Source: Catalimonadaceae bacterium JC749 (GTDB taxonomy: Bacteria; Bacteroidota; Bacteroidia; Cytophagales; Cyclobacteriaceae). From it: a DNA stretch of 64,000 nucleotides. The notes beneath the pieces were generated by a model that was given only the letters and a program-made list of their open reading frames with translations, searched no databases and was not told the origin of the DNA. Below are positions 1 through 8,521 of the stretch, piece after piece. A program made the position numbers and the translations under genes. The stretch's first letter is position 1; every line of letters starts with the position of its first letter. Location: NCBI GenBank assembly GCA_021730635.1, contig JAJNNC010000002.1:620001-684000 (forward strand). The letters run 5' to 3'.

Positions 1-1271
1 ACCAGAATTTTATCGATGTGGAAATTGTGATGAAGCCACCCGACGAGCGCGACCTGACCGCTCAGGATGTCATCGAGCTTTGGCGCGATGAGATCGGGGA
101 TATTGAAGGGGTAGATCAGATCACTTTTGAGGCAGAACGCGGACCGGGGGGTGCCCGACAGGATATCACCATTGATATCAGCCATGCGAATATCGATGTG
201 CTGGCGAAAGCCAGCGAGGCTTTTCTGGAACAGGCAGAAGCCTTTGAGAATACCCGGGATGTGAGTGATAACTACGACAAGGGTAAAATACAGTTCGACT
301 TCAAACTTCTTCCGGAGGGCCGGAATCTGGGATTTACGCCTTCCGATGTAGGTCAGCAGATACGCGATGCTTTTTTCGGCGCTTTGGCCATGCGTCAATT
401 GCGAGGCAACAATGAGGTAGAAGTGCGGGTGAAGCTGCCGCTGGAAGAACGCAAAGACCTGTACAACCTGGAAGACTTTGTGCTCCGTACGTCCGATAGT
501 GTGGAAGTACCCCTATTGGATGTTGTGTCGATAGAGGAACGGGAAGCTTTCAACTCTATCAACCGCCGTGATGGTCGGCGGGTGGTGTCGGTAGGCATGG
601 ATGTAGAGCCACCCAGTGCGACCACCCAGGTGTTGGAAGCGATGCAGAATGATGTGCTGCCGCAATTACGGGCCGATTTCCCCGGCATTACCTGGAGTTT
701 TGAGGGAAGCCAGGCTGATATGCGGGAGTCTACACAATCATTGTGGGGTGGGTTTATCCTGGCCATGCTGGTCATCTATGGGTTGCTGGCCATTGCCTTC
801 AATAACTATATTCAACCGCTGATCGTGATGTCTGCGATTCCCTTTGGAATTGTAGGAGCCGTCATTGGCCATATTCTGCTGGGCTATGATCTGTCGTTGG
901 TCAGCCTGATGGGCGTGATTGCCCTTTCCGGGGTAGTCGTCAATGATTCACTCATCATGATTGATTATGCGAACCGAAGACGATCTGAGCAGTCAGTCTT
1001 TGAAGCGATTCACGAAGCGGGTGTCCGGCGTTTCCGCCCGATCATGTTAACTACCTTAACCACTTTTGGCGGGTTAACCCCTATTATTCTGGAAACCTCC
1101 AACCAGGCGAATAACCTCATCCCTATGGCTATTTCCCTTGGTTTTGGAATTATCTTTGCCACTTCTATTATACTGCTGATCGTGCCCTGTCTGTATTTAA
1201 TTCTGGAAGATGCCGTGAGAAAGACGAAAGAGGTAAAAGAACAGGGAAAGAAAGCTGTCAATCTCTCTTGA
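1..1271 (+). CDS. RND-family efflux transporter, C-terminal part (5' end outside window)
   Basis: This is the C-terminal ~420 residues of an inner-membrane RND (AcrB/HAE1-type) proton-driven pump; the frame is open from base 3, so the true start lies upstream. A periplasmic porter portion comes first. A membrane half follows with several hydrophobic helices, beginning near [19 protein letters not shown], and the TM10-11 segment includes [18 protein letters not shown] and the typical [20 protein letters not shown] stretch. The protein ends in a short charged cytoplasmic tail. Substrate cannot be told from this part; the sequence fits drug or lipid export better than heavy-metal CusA types. Membrane-fusion and TolC-type partners would be upstream and are not visible. 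Confidence 0.93.
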   Translation, partial: QNFIDVEIVMKPPDERDLTAQDVIELWRDEIGDIEGVDQITFEAERGPGGARQDITIDISHANIDVLAKASEAFLEQAEAFENTRDVSDNYDKGKIQFDFKLLPEGRNLGFTPSDVGQQIRDAFFGALAMRQLRGNNEVEVRVKLPLEERKDLYNLEDFVLRTSDSVEVPLLDVVSIEEREAFNSINRRDGRRVVSVGMDVEPPSATTQVLEAMQNDVLPQLRADFPGITWSFEGSQADMRESTQSLWGGFILAMLVIYGLLAIAFNNYIQPLIVMSAIPFGIVGAVIGHILLGYDLSLVSLMGVIALSGVVVNDSLIMIDYANRRRSEQSVFEAIHEAGVRRFRPIMLTTLTTFGGLTPIILETSNQANNLIPMAISLGFGIIFATSIILLIVPCLYLILEDAVRKTKEVKEQGKKAVNLS

Positions 1272-1320
1272 ACCATAACATCCATATTGTTGCATCATTT
1301 ATAGCCATTTTGGTAAAACA

Positions 1321-1668
1321 ATGAAAAATATCTTTCCCCTTTTATGCATCCTGTGTGGGGTGATAGTGTATGAAAGTTGTTCTTCCGATACACACAAAAC
1401 CGAACCGGAAATGTCCCAAACGAATGAACAGATGAGTGATGTCTATATCTCAGGAGAAGTGCAAGAGGTCCGGCAAGGCAAAGATGGTTATACCGCAAAG
1501 ATCCTTACAAAGGACCATCAGATTTATTTTGCTACCATTAGTCGTGCTAATCTGAAAGATAAGGCAGCCCAGTATAAAACAGTGGTAGTAGGCGATGTGA
1601 TCTCTGTCAAAGGAGATATTTGGAAAATGGGAGAGGAAACACATGTTACGGTACGTGACATGAAATAG
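1321..1668 (+). CDS. Small lipoprotein, possible OB-fold domain
   Basis: This 115-residue protein starts with a lipoprotein-type signal (MKNIFPLLCILCGVIVYESC, Cys20), so it is probably membrane-anchored in the periplasm. The mature part, about residues 40-115, alternates beta strands and turns (SGEVQEVRQGKDGYTAKIL, then VVVGDVISVKGDIWKM and HVTVRDMK). This arrangement resembles small OB-fold (tRNA_anti-like) lipoproteins common in Bacteroidota. The fold assignment is inference from pattern only. It starts 49 nt after the RND gene on the same strand and could be co-transcribed. No specific function is recognised. Confidence 0.7.
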   Translation: MKNIFPLLCILCGVIVYESCSSDTHKTEPEMSQTNEQMSDVYISGEVQEVRQGKDGYTAKILTKDHQIYFATISRANLKDKAAQYKTVVVGDVISVKGDIWKMGEETHVTVRDMK

Positions 1669-1877
1669 GCTGGACAGTAGGCAACTGCGATGGGTAGCAT
1701 GAAGAGGGCTTCCGATCCAGGTACTATGAGCATCCGGACAGAAAATCTGACAGAAAGTTTGCAGATCCGGATATCATATCAGCATCTCAGGCGTTGACTA
1801 GAGAATGGTGCGTAAATATCAGCGCAAAACTATCATTCGTGCGCCAGAAGCAGTATATTGGGTCATTGTAGATTTTT

Positions 1878-2741
1878 ATGAAGCAGAACGTATCGGGTTT
1901 TATTCTACTGTTGTTTTTCCTGCTGTCCTCTTTCTTATGCCTGGGGCAGGAGAAAGAGCCGGTGGTGCTTCAGGGTGTGGTGGTGGCAGCCGATAGTTTA
2001 ATTCCTTTGCCTGATGTACATATACGTTTGAAAAATGCACGCCTGGCGACGGCGACTGCCGCCAACGGTCGGTTTAGGGTGAGTATTTATGCCCATGACA
2101 CACTTGTTTTTACCAGGATAGGCTATCACCCTTTCTTACTCACGCCAGCCGACAGTACCCCGGAAAGCCTGAACGATCTTGTGATTACCATGAAAGAACA
2201 GGTGTATGAACTAGGGGAGGTAAAAGTCAAAGCCTACGAAGATATCACCCAATACATACGGCGGCCGCAAAAGCCATTCAGCATGGAAAGATCCAAGGGA
2301 ACGCCTTTGTTTGAGAAAAAAGAGGCGGAAGAGCGATCCGCTGTGGGTATGGGTACCGGCATGAATGGAGCCTCGCTGGAAGGAGCGGTCACGGCCTTTG
2401 CCAACCTTTTCAACAGTAAATTTCAGCAGGAGAAGAAGCTGAAAGAATTGCTGGCCCTGGAAGCAGAGGAAGAAAGAAAGCAGTATCTCAGAGAGATGAT
2501 GACCGAAAAGTATCAGGCGATGGTAGCGCATGTCTCCACCCTGAATGAAGCGGAGATAGAACGGTTTACCCTTCAGTATATGCCCGATCCACAGGTGATG
2601 ATCAACATGAATGACTATGCGGTCATGGTGAGCATTCTGGAAAGTCTGGAACAATATCAGCCGGTAGCCAAGGACGATCTTTGGCTGGATAAGTTGCTGG
2701 AGACAGGCGTATTTGAAGGAGAAGTAAAACCCGGACAGTAA
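1878..2741 (+). CDS. Secreted protein with carboxypeptidase-regulatory-like domain
   Basis: This 287-residue protein has a clear signal peptide (about residues 1-23, ending LGQ). A CarboxypepD_reg-like beta-sandwich follows (about 27-115: VVLQGVVVAADSLIPLPDVH, then ATATAANGRFRVS and FTRIGYHPFLL). This is the same domain that opens SusC proteins, but no TonB plug or barrel follows. The rest is charged and helical (about 120-285). Such stand-alone proteins are frequent in Bacteroidota and probably sit in the periplasm or on the outer membrane; their role is unknown. The start was chosen because the signal peptide begins at this ATG. A 209-nt spacer separates it from the upstream lipoprotein. 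Confidence 0.78.
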   Translation: MKQNVSGFILLLFFLLSSFLCLGQEKEPVVLQGVVVAADSLIPLPDVHIRLKNARLATATAANGRFRVSIYAHDTLVFTRIGYHPFLLTPADSTPESLNDLVITMKEQVYELGEVKVKAYEDITQYIRRPQKPFSMERSKGTPLFEKKEAEERSAVGMGTGMNGASLEGAVTAFANLFNSKFQQEKKLKELLALEAEEERKQYLREMMTEKYQAMVAHVSTLNEAEIERFTLQYMPDPQVMINMNDYAVMVSILESLEQYQPVAKDDLWLDKLLETGVFEGEVKPGQ

Positions 2742-3174
2742 TACGCGCTATGCCTGTTTGGGTTGTTGTTAGCCGGAAGATACTGCCGGGAATAGCTTAT
2801 CTGAAAAATATTGATCGACTCCCCTGTTTTTATGGCTTCCTCAAAGTGCCCATTGATGTCTCTCAGATTTCTTAGTTGTCAGGGTATAGCCTGGTATCTG
2901 ATAAAAGTGCCCGGTGTACCCGCGTATGGTAAAATGATATAATATATGGCGAAAAAGATATACAAATGCTGCTTTGGCCATCTGTATATTTGTCAATTAA
3001 TACTTCTAATAAACAGTTTCATGAGAATCATACGACAGGATAGTTACATCATATGGATTTGATTTTTAAGGAAAACCCCTCTATCATCACCACATTTTCT
3101 AACTCCCTTTTTTATTAAAACACGCATCAAACCATGGATGTGAAATATCCATACTCAGCTTAAACATGTGAACA
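2742..3174. other. Intergenic region without a recognisable gene
   Basis: This 433-nt region becomes AT-rich toward the aldolase gene. An exact -7 type octamer TATATTTG lies at 2985-2992, but no TTG sits 17-23 nt upstream, so the promoter assignment is weak. No open frame with a start and convincing composition, no terminator hairpin and no RNA gene were seen. Confidence 0.5.
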
Positions 3175-4107
3175 ATGAAAGAATCAGAAAAAGGTTTTGT
3201 GCCCGTCATGTTAACGCCTTTCAAGGATAATGGCGAAATAGACTATTCCGGATTGAAACAACTTGTTGAATTCTATTTGAACGCAGGGGCAAAGGGGCTG
3301 TTTGCCAATTGCCTCTCCAGTGAGATGTTTGACTTAAGCCGGGAGGAAAGACTAAGCGTCACTAAATATATTGTAGAGGAGGTAAAGGGCAGTGTTCCTG
3401 TGATAGCTTCGGGAACCTTTGAAGGATCGGTAGCGTCCCAGGCGGAGTTTGTCAAAGCCATGTATGATACAGGCGTAGAAGCTGTGATTGTCATCACCAG
3501 TATGATCGCACAGAAAGAGGAATCCGATGAGGTATTTTCCGATCGGGTCTTTCAATTATTAGACCTGACGGGTCGCATTCCACTGGGCTTTTATGAATGT
3601 CCTGTCCCGTATAAAAGAATCCTTTCTGCTGACCTTTTACATCAGTTTGTTTCCACTGGCAGGGTCATTTACCATAAAGATACCTGCCTCAATATTGAAC
3701 AGGTGCGTGCCAAAATAGCTGTGGGTCAGGGGTATAATTTTGGTCTGTATGATGCCTATATGGTGCATGCCGTTGAGTCGTTGAAGGCGGGAGCCGCAGG
3801 GCTTTCCTGTATACAGGGCAATTTTTTTCCTGAACTCATCGTCTGGCTGTGTGACCATTATCATCTGCCCCATCTTCAGCCTGAAGTGCAGAAGCTGCAG
3901 CAGTTCTTAACAGAGAAAATGGACATCATGCACCATGTGTATCCGACGATAGCAAAATACTTCCTGCAAAAGCGAGGCTTAAACATGACGACAACCCTTC
4001 GGCAAAAGGCAGGAGCCTTTACGGAAGACATTAGAAAGGGAATAGACAGTTTATATGATGACTACCTCTGTCTCCAGCAGGAACTGAGCATTAAGGCAGC
4101 CTTATAA
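3175..4107 (+). CDS. DHDPS/N-acetylneuraminate-lyase superfamily aldolase, atypical
   Basis: This 310-residue cytoplasmic protein has the class I aldolase TIM-barrel of the dihydrodipicolinate synthase / NAL family, close to the usual 290-310 length. It opens with GFVPVMLTPFKDNGEID. The Schiff-base lysine is K168 (VIYHKDT) and the conserved tyrosine is Y140 in GFYECPVPY, standing for the usual YNxP. The substrate-carboxylate loop normally reads G-[ST]-[ST]-G-E; here it is NCLSSE (45-50), so the keto-acid substrate is probably not that of DapA or NanA. It is the first gene of a sugar-catabolic cluster, 81 nt before a YidR-like lipoprotein. Family is certain; substrate (a 2-keto-3-deoxy sugar acid or similar) is inference. 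Confidence 0.85.
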   Translation: MKESEKGFVPVMLTPFKDNGEIDYSGLKQLVEFYLNAGAKGLFANCLSSEMFDLSREERLSVTKYIVEEVKGSVPVIASGTFEGSVASQAEFVKAMYDTGVEAVIVITSMIAQKEESDEVFSDRVFQLLDLTGRIPLGFYECPVPYKRILSADLLHQFVSTGRVIYHKDTCLNIEQVRAKIAVGQGYNFGLYDAYMVHAVESLKAGAAGLSCIQGNFFPELIVWLCDHYHLPHLQPEVQKLQQFLTEKMDIMHHVYPTIAKYFLQKRGLNMTTTLRQKAGAFTEDIRKGIDSLYDDYLCLQQELSIKAAL

Positions 4108-4188
4108 CAATACTCCGGGCTGTTTTCTAACTATCCGGAAATCAACGATCAAAGACTGTAACAATTGTTAGCGATACAAGCATGGTTC

Positions 4189-5577
4189 ATGACAGCGCCG
4201 CCTGTTTTCGGTTGGCTTTTCATTCTAACCCTCATCGGTGCCTGTTCTACAGAGCCAGGGCAAAACATGTATTTTGAAGAGGTACAGCTTACCTATGATG
4301 AAAAAGGCCATTGTCTGCATAATACACAGTGTTTTTCTCCGGACCATCAGTGGCTGGTGTATGACACCCGGAACCACGATACACTGATCCGCAGTACGGG
4401 CAGCATTGAAATGGTGCATGTGGCCACCAACGAAATCAAGGTTATTTATCAAACCAACAACCAAACGGAATTCGGACCGGGTGTAGGCGCTGCCACTTTC
4501 TCTCCCGTAGCCAAACAGGTGCTTTTCATTCATGGAATACGCAATGCCAATGCGCAGCGTCCCTACGGAGTGACACGTCGCACGGGCGTTTCCGTCAACA
4601 TTGGTCAGCTGGAGCATCCTGTCTTGATGGATGCCAGAGACATCACCGAACCCTATACGGAAGGCGCTTTACGAGGGGGAACGCATGCCCATACCTGGAG
4701 TGGGGATGGCCGGTGGATCAGCTTTACCTATAACGATTATGTGATGGAGCAGCGCAGTAAAAGCCAAGCCGACGTGAAAGATCTGAGAACAGTGGGTGTG
4801 ATGGCTCCTTTTAAACCTGTGGATGTGCCGGAGGATGGTTTGATGGAGAATCACAGTGGAAAATATTTTTCAGTAGTGGTGGCGCAGGTCACCGAAAACC
4901 CGGCCTGGGGAAGTGATGAAATCGATAAAGCTTTTGACGAAGGCTGGATAGGGAAAGACGGTTACCAGAAAAAAGAGGGTAGCTGGCAGAAAAAGGCTAT
5001 CGCTTTTCAGGGCAATGTCAGGGATTCACTCGGAAATACCCAAACGGAAGTCTTTGTCGTGGATTTGCCTGAAGACCTGACCCAGGCTAAGCTGAACCAG
5101 CCGTTGGCAGGCACTTCCTTGACGCGCCCGAACGTTCCGGCAGGGGTTGTACAACGCAGAATCACCTATTCCAGACAAGGGATACAGGGACCCCGCCATT
5201 GGCTGCGGACTACCCATGATGGTTCCCTCATTGGTTTCTTATCGAAAGATGAGAAGGGCTTTGTGCAGCTCTATGGCATTTCACCTAACGGGGGGGAAGT
5301 GAAGCAGCTAACCTTTCATGACTTTTCTGTACAAGGCCCTTTCAATTTTAGTCCTGATGATCAGTATGTAGCCTATGCGGCAGATGGTAGCGTATTTATT
5401 ACAGATTTAAGTACAGGTAAATCAAAGCGAATCACCCGGCGTTTCTCTGAGGATGAGGCTCCGGTGGGGGGTGTCGTCTGGGCGCACAATGGAAATATGC
5501 TGGCTTACAACAGGTATGTCGATGGTGAAAAAGGGCGGTTTCTACAGATATTTTTGTTGAAGAAACAAGCAGATTGA
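4189..5577 (+). CDS. DUF3748 (YidR-like) beta-propeller lipoprotein
   Basis: This is a predicted 462-residue lipoprotein. The ATG at 4189 gives a hydrophobic signal ending in the lipobox LIGAC; a TTG eight codons earlier (4165) is possible but less likely. The mature part resembles E. coli YidR (DUF3748) along its length: an early QLTYDEKGHCLHNTQCFSPD segment, FIHGIRNANAQRPYGVTRRT, and several TolB/WD40-like blades such as FNFSPDDQYVAYAADGSV. The biochemical role of DUF3748 is unknown. E. coli yidR lies near the galactonate (dgo) genes, and here the homologue sits next to a sugar-acid-type aldolase, which suggests a role in sugar handling at the membrane (inference). Confidence 0.8.
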   Translation: MTAPPVFGWLFILTLIGACSTEPGQNMYFEEVQLTYDEKGHCLHNTQCFSPDHQWLVYDTRNHDTLIRSTGSIEMVHVATNEIKVIYQTNNQTEFGPGVGAATFSPVAKQVLFIHGIRNANAQRPYGVTRRTGVSVNIGQLEHPVLMDARDITEPYTEGALRGGTHAHTWSGDGRWISFTYNDYVMEQRSKSQADVKDLRTVGVMAPFKPVDVPEDGLMENHSGKYFSVVVAQVTENPAWGSDEIDKAFDEGWIGKDGYQKKEGSWQKKAIAFQGNVRDSLGNTQTEVFVVDLPEDLTQAKLNQPLAGTSLTRPNVPAGVVQRRITYSRQGIQGPRHWLRTTHDGSLIGFLSKDEKGFVQLYGISPNGGEVKQLTFHDFSVQGPFNFSPDDQYVAYAADGSVFITDLSTGKSKRITRRFSEDEAPVGGVVWAHNGNMLAYNRYVDGEKGRFLQIFLLKKQAD

Positions 5578-5620
5578 AATAACAATAACGGATAACAAAA
5601 GAAAAGCGCTGGGGGTTATA

Positions 5621-6493
5621 TCACATATTTTTTAGATACTTCTTCTTATATTCCAAAGGCGTCATTTTTGTTACTTTTTTAAAATGGCGATAAAAGTTAG
5701 AAACATTGTTAAACCCATGCTCAAAACAAAGAACCTCCGTGGCTAACTTGTCTTCTACCAAAGCCCTGCATACATGACTGATGCGTACTTCCGTTAAGAA
5801 ATCGTAGTATGTTTTTTTCGTCATTAGCTTGAAATACCTGCAGAATGAGGTAACACTCAGATTGACAATAGAAGCGATTTCCTCCAGGCTGATTTCTTTT
5901 TTATAATGGGTGAAAGTGTAGGAATAGACAGCATCCAGCCGTAATATTTCCGATTCTTTCGATTGATAAAAAGCATGCGCGGAAGCAATGGTCTCGACCT
6001 CATCGGTTTCCGCCAGAATCTTAAGCATGGAGAGCAAAATGATCAGTCTGTCAAGGTTGGTCGCATCCAGCGCCGAAACCATAATTTCCGCTAATTTGTC
6101 TTTGGCTTCTCCTTTGACGATCAGTCCCCTTTTGGCTTTTTCAAAAAGCTTCGGAATGAGGTAGGCTTCCGGTAAGCTCAATATATCCCGTCCCAAACAA
6201 TCAGGCAGGAAATGTAAGACCATGGCTTCCGCAGCCAGGCCAGAGTTTTCCTGGAAATAGTCTTCTCTGCACCGCCAGGTATGGGGTAAATTTTCTCCTA
6301 ACAACAGCATTTCACCAGCCGAGAAGTTGTTGATGTTATCCCCAATGAAACGAAGCCCTTCTCCTTTGATGGTATAATGCAATTCAATTTCAGGATGATA
6401 ATGCCAAACCGTAGGGAAGCTGGGCTGAATGTCATGCCGGATGCTGTAAGAGTTTTGTAACTGAATGGGTACTTTGTGAAAACGGGGTTTCAT
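5621..6493 (-). CDS. AraC-family transcriptional regulator with N-terminal cupin
   Basis: This is a cytoplasmic DNA-binding regulator of 290 residues from the ATG at 6493; a TTG at 6529 would add 12 residues, but the ATG product begins MKPRFHKVPIQ as usual for this family. A cupin-like sensor domain comes first (WHYHPEIELHYTIKGEGLRF, FSAGEMLLLGENLPHTW). The C-terminal 100 residues hold two helix-turn-helix motifs (ISLEEIASIVNLSVTSFCRY and LCFEHGFNNVSNFYRHFKK). It is divergent from the fucose-isomerase-like gene and flanked by glycan-utilisation genes, so it probably senses a sugar and controls this cluster (inference). Confidence 0.92.
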   Translation of the reverse strand: MKPRFHKVPIQLQNSYSIRHDIQPSFPTVWHYHPEIELHYTIKGEGLRFIGDNINNFSAGEMLLLGENLPHTWRCREDYFQENSGLAAEAMVLHFLPDCLGRDILSLPEAYLIPKLFEKAKRGLIVKGEAKDKLAEIMVSALDATNLDRLIILLSMLKILAETDEVETIASAHAFYQSKESEILRLDAVYSYTFTHYKKEISLEEIASIVNLSVTSFCRYFKLMTKKTYYDFLTEVRISHVCRALVEDKLATEVLCFEHGFNNVSNFYRHFKKVTKMTPLEYKKKYLKNM

Positions 6494-6800
6494 GGCTGGC
6501 GTATTAGGGATGATGTTCTCCGGGAGCAATATGGCAAACAGAATGATAATATCCTATAATAATTGGATAGGAATTGATAAAAAAGGGAGCAGTATTTTAA
6601 TCAACTTTGAAATATATACACTAAATAAACCTTATACATTTAATTTTTTATGAAATATGACAGGATAATTTTCATATTATCTAAAAGGCATGCAGCGTGT
6701 TCTATCACCAGTGATACCTCAAGGACGATCAAACATTATAACATGTTGGCATACTCCTCCTGTTTTAACTAACTGAATTTTACTTAAGCTACCTTTCCTC
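6494..6800. promoter_or_regulatory. Divergent intergenic region between regulator and sugar-utilisation operon
   Basis: This 307-nt AT-rich spacer separates two divergent genes and must hold the promoters of both the AraC regulator (leftward) and the isomerase/susCD operon (rightward). No exact TAnnTTTG with a correctly spaced TTG was found on either strand. A small inverted repeat (TCCTAT...ATAGGA) lies near 6551-6573. The regulator may bind here; that is positional inference only. Confidence 0.4.
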
Positions 6801-8447
6801 ATGACCTTCCTTCAACATCCACAAGAAATTTACCTGGTCGCCAGTGGAGATGCCAGGCTTGCTGCCAACCAGTTGGGCTGGTCTGCACAAAAAGAAATGG
6901 AATCTTTGCTGATCAAAGCGGTGGAACAGCAAGGAGGCTCGGTAAAGCGGGCTCATCCTTATGACGCGGAAAAACAGCATGGTTTTATAGACTCCCAAAA
7001 AATGGGTATGAAGGTATTCAGGAATATTCCCCCGAAGGCACCTCTCATCGTGGCTGAAAGCGTCTGGCAATATAGCCATCATGTGTTGTCAGGCTTAGTC
7101 ACCCACCAGGGGCCTATTTTAACGGTAGCCAACTGGAGTGGCACCTGGCCCGGCCTGGTGGGCATGTTGAACCTGAATGGTTCTCTTACCAAAGCGGGGG
7201 TAGACTATTGCACTTTGTGGAGCGAAAATTTTGAGGATGAATTTTTTATCAAAAGCCTGCACGAATGGCTCTCTACCGGCCATATCCGTCACGATCAAAG
7301 CCATGTGAGAAGCTTTGCCTCAGTGAAGATCCCCGAGAGTGAGGAAGAGACAGGGAGAAGGTTTGCCCGGCAGTTTCGGGAGAAAAAGGCTATTATGGGT
7401 GTGTTTGACGAGGGCTGTATGGGCATGTTCAATGCGATCGTTCCGGATAATCTGCTGCACAAAACGGGTGTCTTCAAAGAGCGTCTCAGTCAGTCATCGC
7501 TGTATGCAGCCATGCAGGAAGTGAAAGAGAGCGAAGCCCAAGCGGTACTGGATTGGCTGCTACGGAAGGGGATGCAATTTGACTGGAGCGATGATCCGTC
7601 AGCACTTACCAAAGAGCAGACCCTGGCGCAATGTAAAATGTACATAGCTGCCGTACGGATGGCCGATGCGTTCGGATGTGATACCATAGGAATTCAATAT
7701 CAGCTGGGTCTGAAAGATCTTACCGTAGCCAGCGACCTGGCCGAAGGGCTGTTGAATAACAGTGACCGGCCACCGGTCTTTTCTCAGGAAGGAGAAGCAT
7801 TATACCCGCAACAGGCCTTACCCCATTTCAATGAAGTAGATGAGTGCGCAGGACTGGATGGCTTGCTGACCTACCAGCTTTGGCAACAGGTGTTGAAGAT
7901 GGGTGGTGAAAACACTTTGCACGACCTACGATGGGGCGAACCTTTTTCTATCAATGGTCAAGCGCATTTTGTGTGGGTGTTTCTCATCTCAGGCGCTGCG
8001 CCCCCCGCCCATTTTATCGGAGGGTATGAAGGCGCCAGCAGTGAAAGACAACCGCCAATGTATTTTCATTTAGGAGGTGGCAGTCTGAAAGGTATTAGCA
8101 AGCCAGGATTTATCGTCTGGAGCAGAGTCTATGTGATGGACAACCAACTGCACTGCGACCTGGGCGTAGGAGAGGTCGTCAAGCTGCCCGAAGAGGAAAC
8201 ACAGCGTCGGTGGCAGGAAACCACCCCTCAGTGGCCCATTATGCATGCTGTGCTGAAAGGGGTAAGCAGAAATCAAATGATGGCCCGGCATAAGGCCAAC
8301 CATATTCAGGTAGTGTATGCCGACGATGAAGCCAAAGCCCATCTGGGCTGTCGGATCAAAGCGGCTGCCATGACCGAATTAGGGCTGCAGGTTCATTTTT
8401 GTGGCGATGTGGACTGGAAAGGTCAATCCCCTCAGGAAAGAAGTTGA
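6801..8447 (+). CDS. L-fucose isomerase family protein (FucI/AraA superfamily)
   Basis: This 548-residue cytoplasmic aldose-ketose isomerase homologue is close to the usual FucI length (about 590) and shows the family landmarks. These are VANWSGTWPGLVGMLNLNGS, FDEGCMGMFNAIVPD with metal-ligand candidate E204, GVFKERLSQSSLYAAM, CKMYIAAVRMADAFGCD, HFNEVDECAGLDG, GGYEGASSERQPPMYF and TTPQWPIMHAVLKGVSR. The reaction would be L-fucose to L-fuculose, or the same step on a related deoxy- or methyl-sugar. It is the first rightward gene after the AraC regulator and lies 74 nt before susC, so it is probably the first gene of that operon. Family is sure; exact sugar is not. Confidence 0.9.
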   Translation: MTFLQHPQEIYLVASGDARLAANQLGWSAQKEMESLLIKAVEQQGGSVKRAHPYDAEKQHGFIDSQKMGMKVFRNIPPKAPLIVAESVWQYSHHVLSGLVTHQGPILTVANWSGTWPGLVGMLNLNGSLTKAGVDYCTLWSENFEDEFFIKSLHEWLSTGHIRHDQSHVRSFASVKIPESEEETGRRFARQFREKKAIMGVFDEGCMGMFNAIVPDNLLHKTGVFKERLSQSSLYAAMQEVKESEAQAVLDWLLRKGMQFDWSDDPSALTKEQTLAQCKMYIAAVRMADAFGCDTIGIQYQLGLKDLTVASDLAEGLLNNSDRPPVFSQEGEALYPQQALPHFNEVDECAGLDGLLTYQLWQQVLKMGGENTLHDLRWGEPFSINGQAHFVWVFLISGAAPPAHFIGGYEGASSERQPPMYFHLGGGSLKGISKPGFIVWSRVYVMDNQLHCDLGVGEVVKLPEEETQRRWQETTPQWPIMHAVLKGVSRNQMMARHKANHIQVVYADDEAKAHLGCRIKAAAMTELGLQVHFCGDVDWKGQSPQERS

Positions 8448-8521
8448 AAAATATGGCTGCAAGCCAAGGTATCTCACCAAAAAACAATAAAAACTCTGTG
8501 ACACCATAACAACCAACAACT

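Noticed and set aside
1805-1996. 63-codon plus-strand frame before the carboxypeptidase-domain protein
   Set aside because: It overlaps the signal peptide region of the real gene in another frame and has no domain.
2985-2992. TATATTTG as promoter of the aldolase gene
   Set aside because: Exact -7 match but no correctly spaced TTG upstream, and about 180 nt from the start codon; chance matches are frequent in AT-rich DNA.
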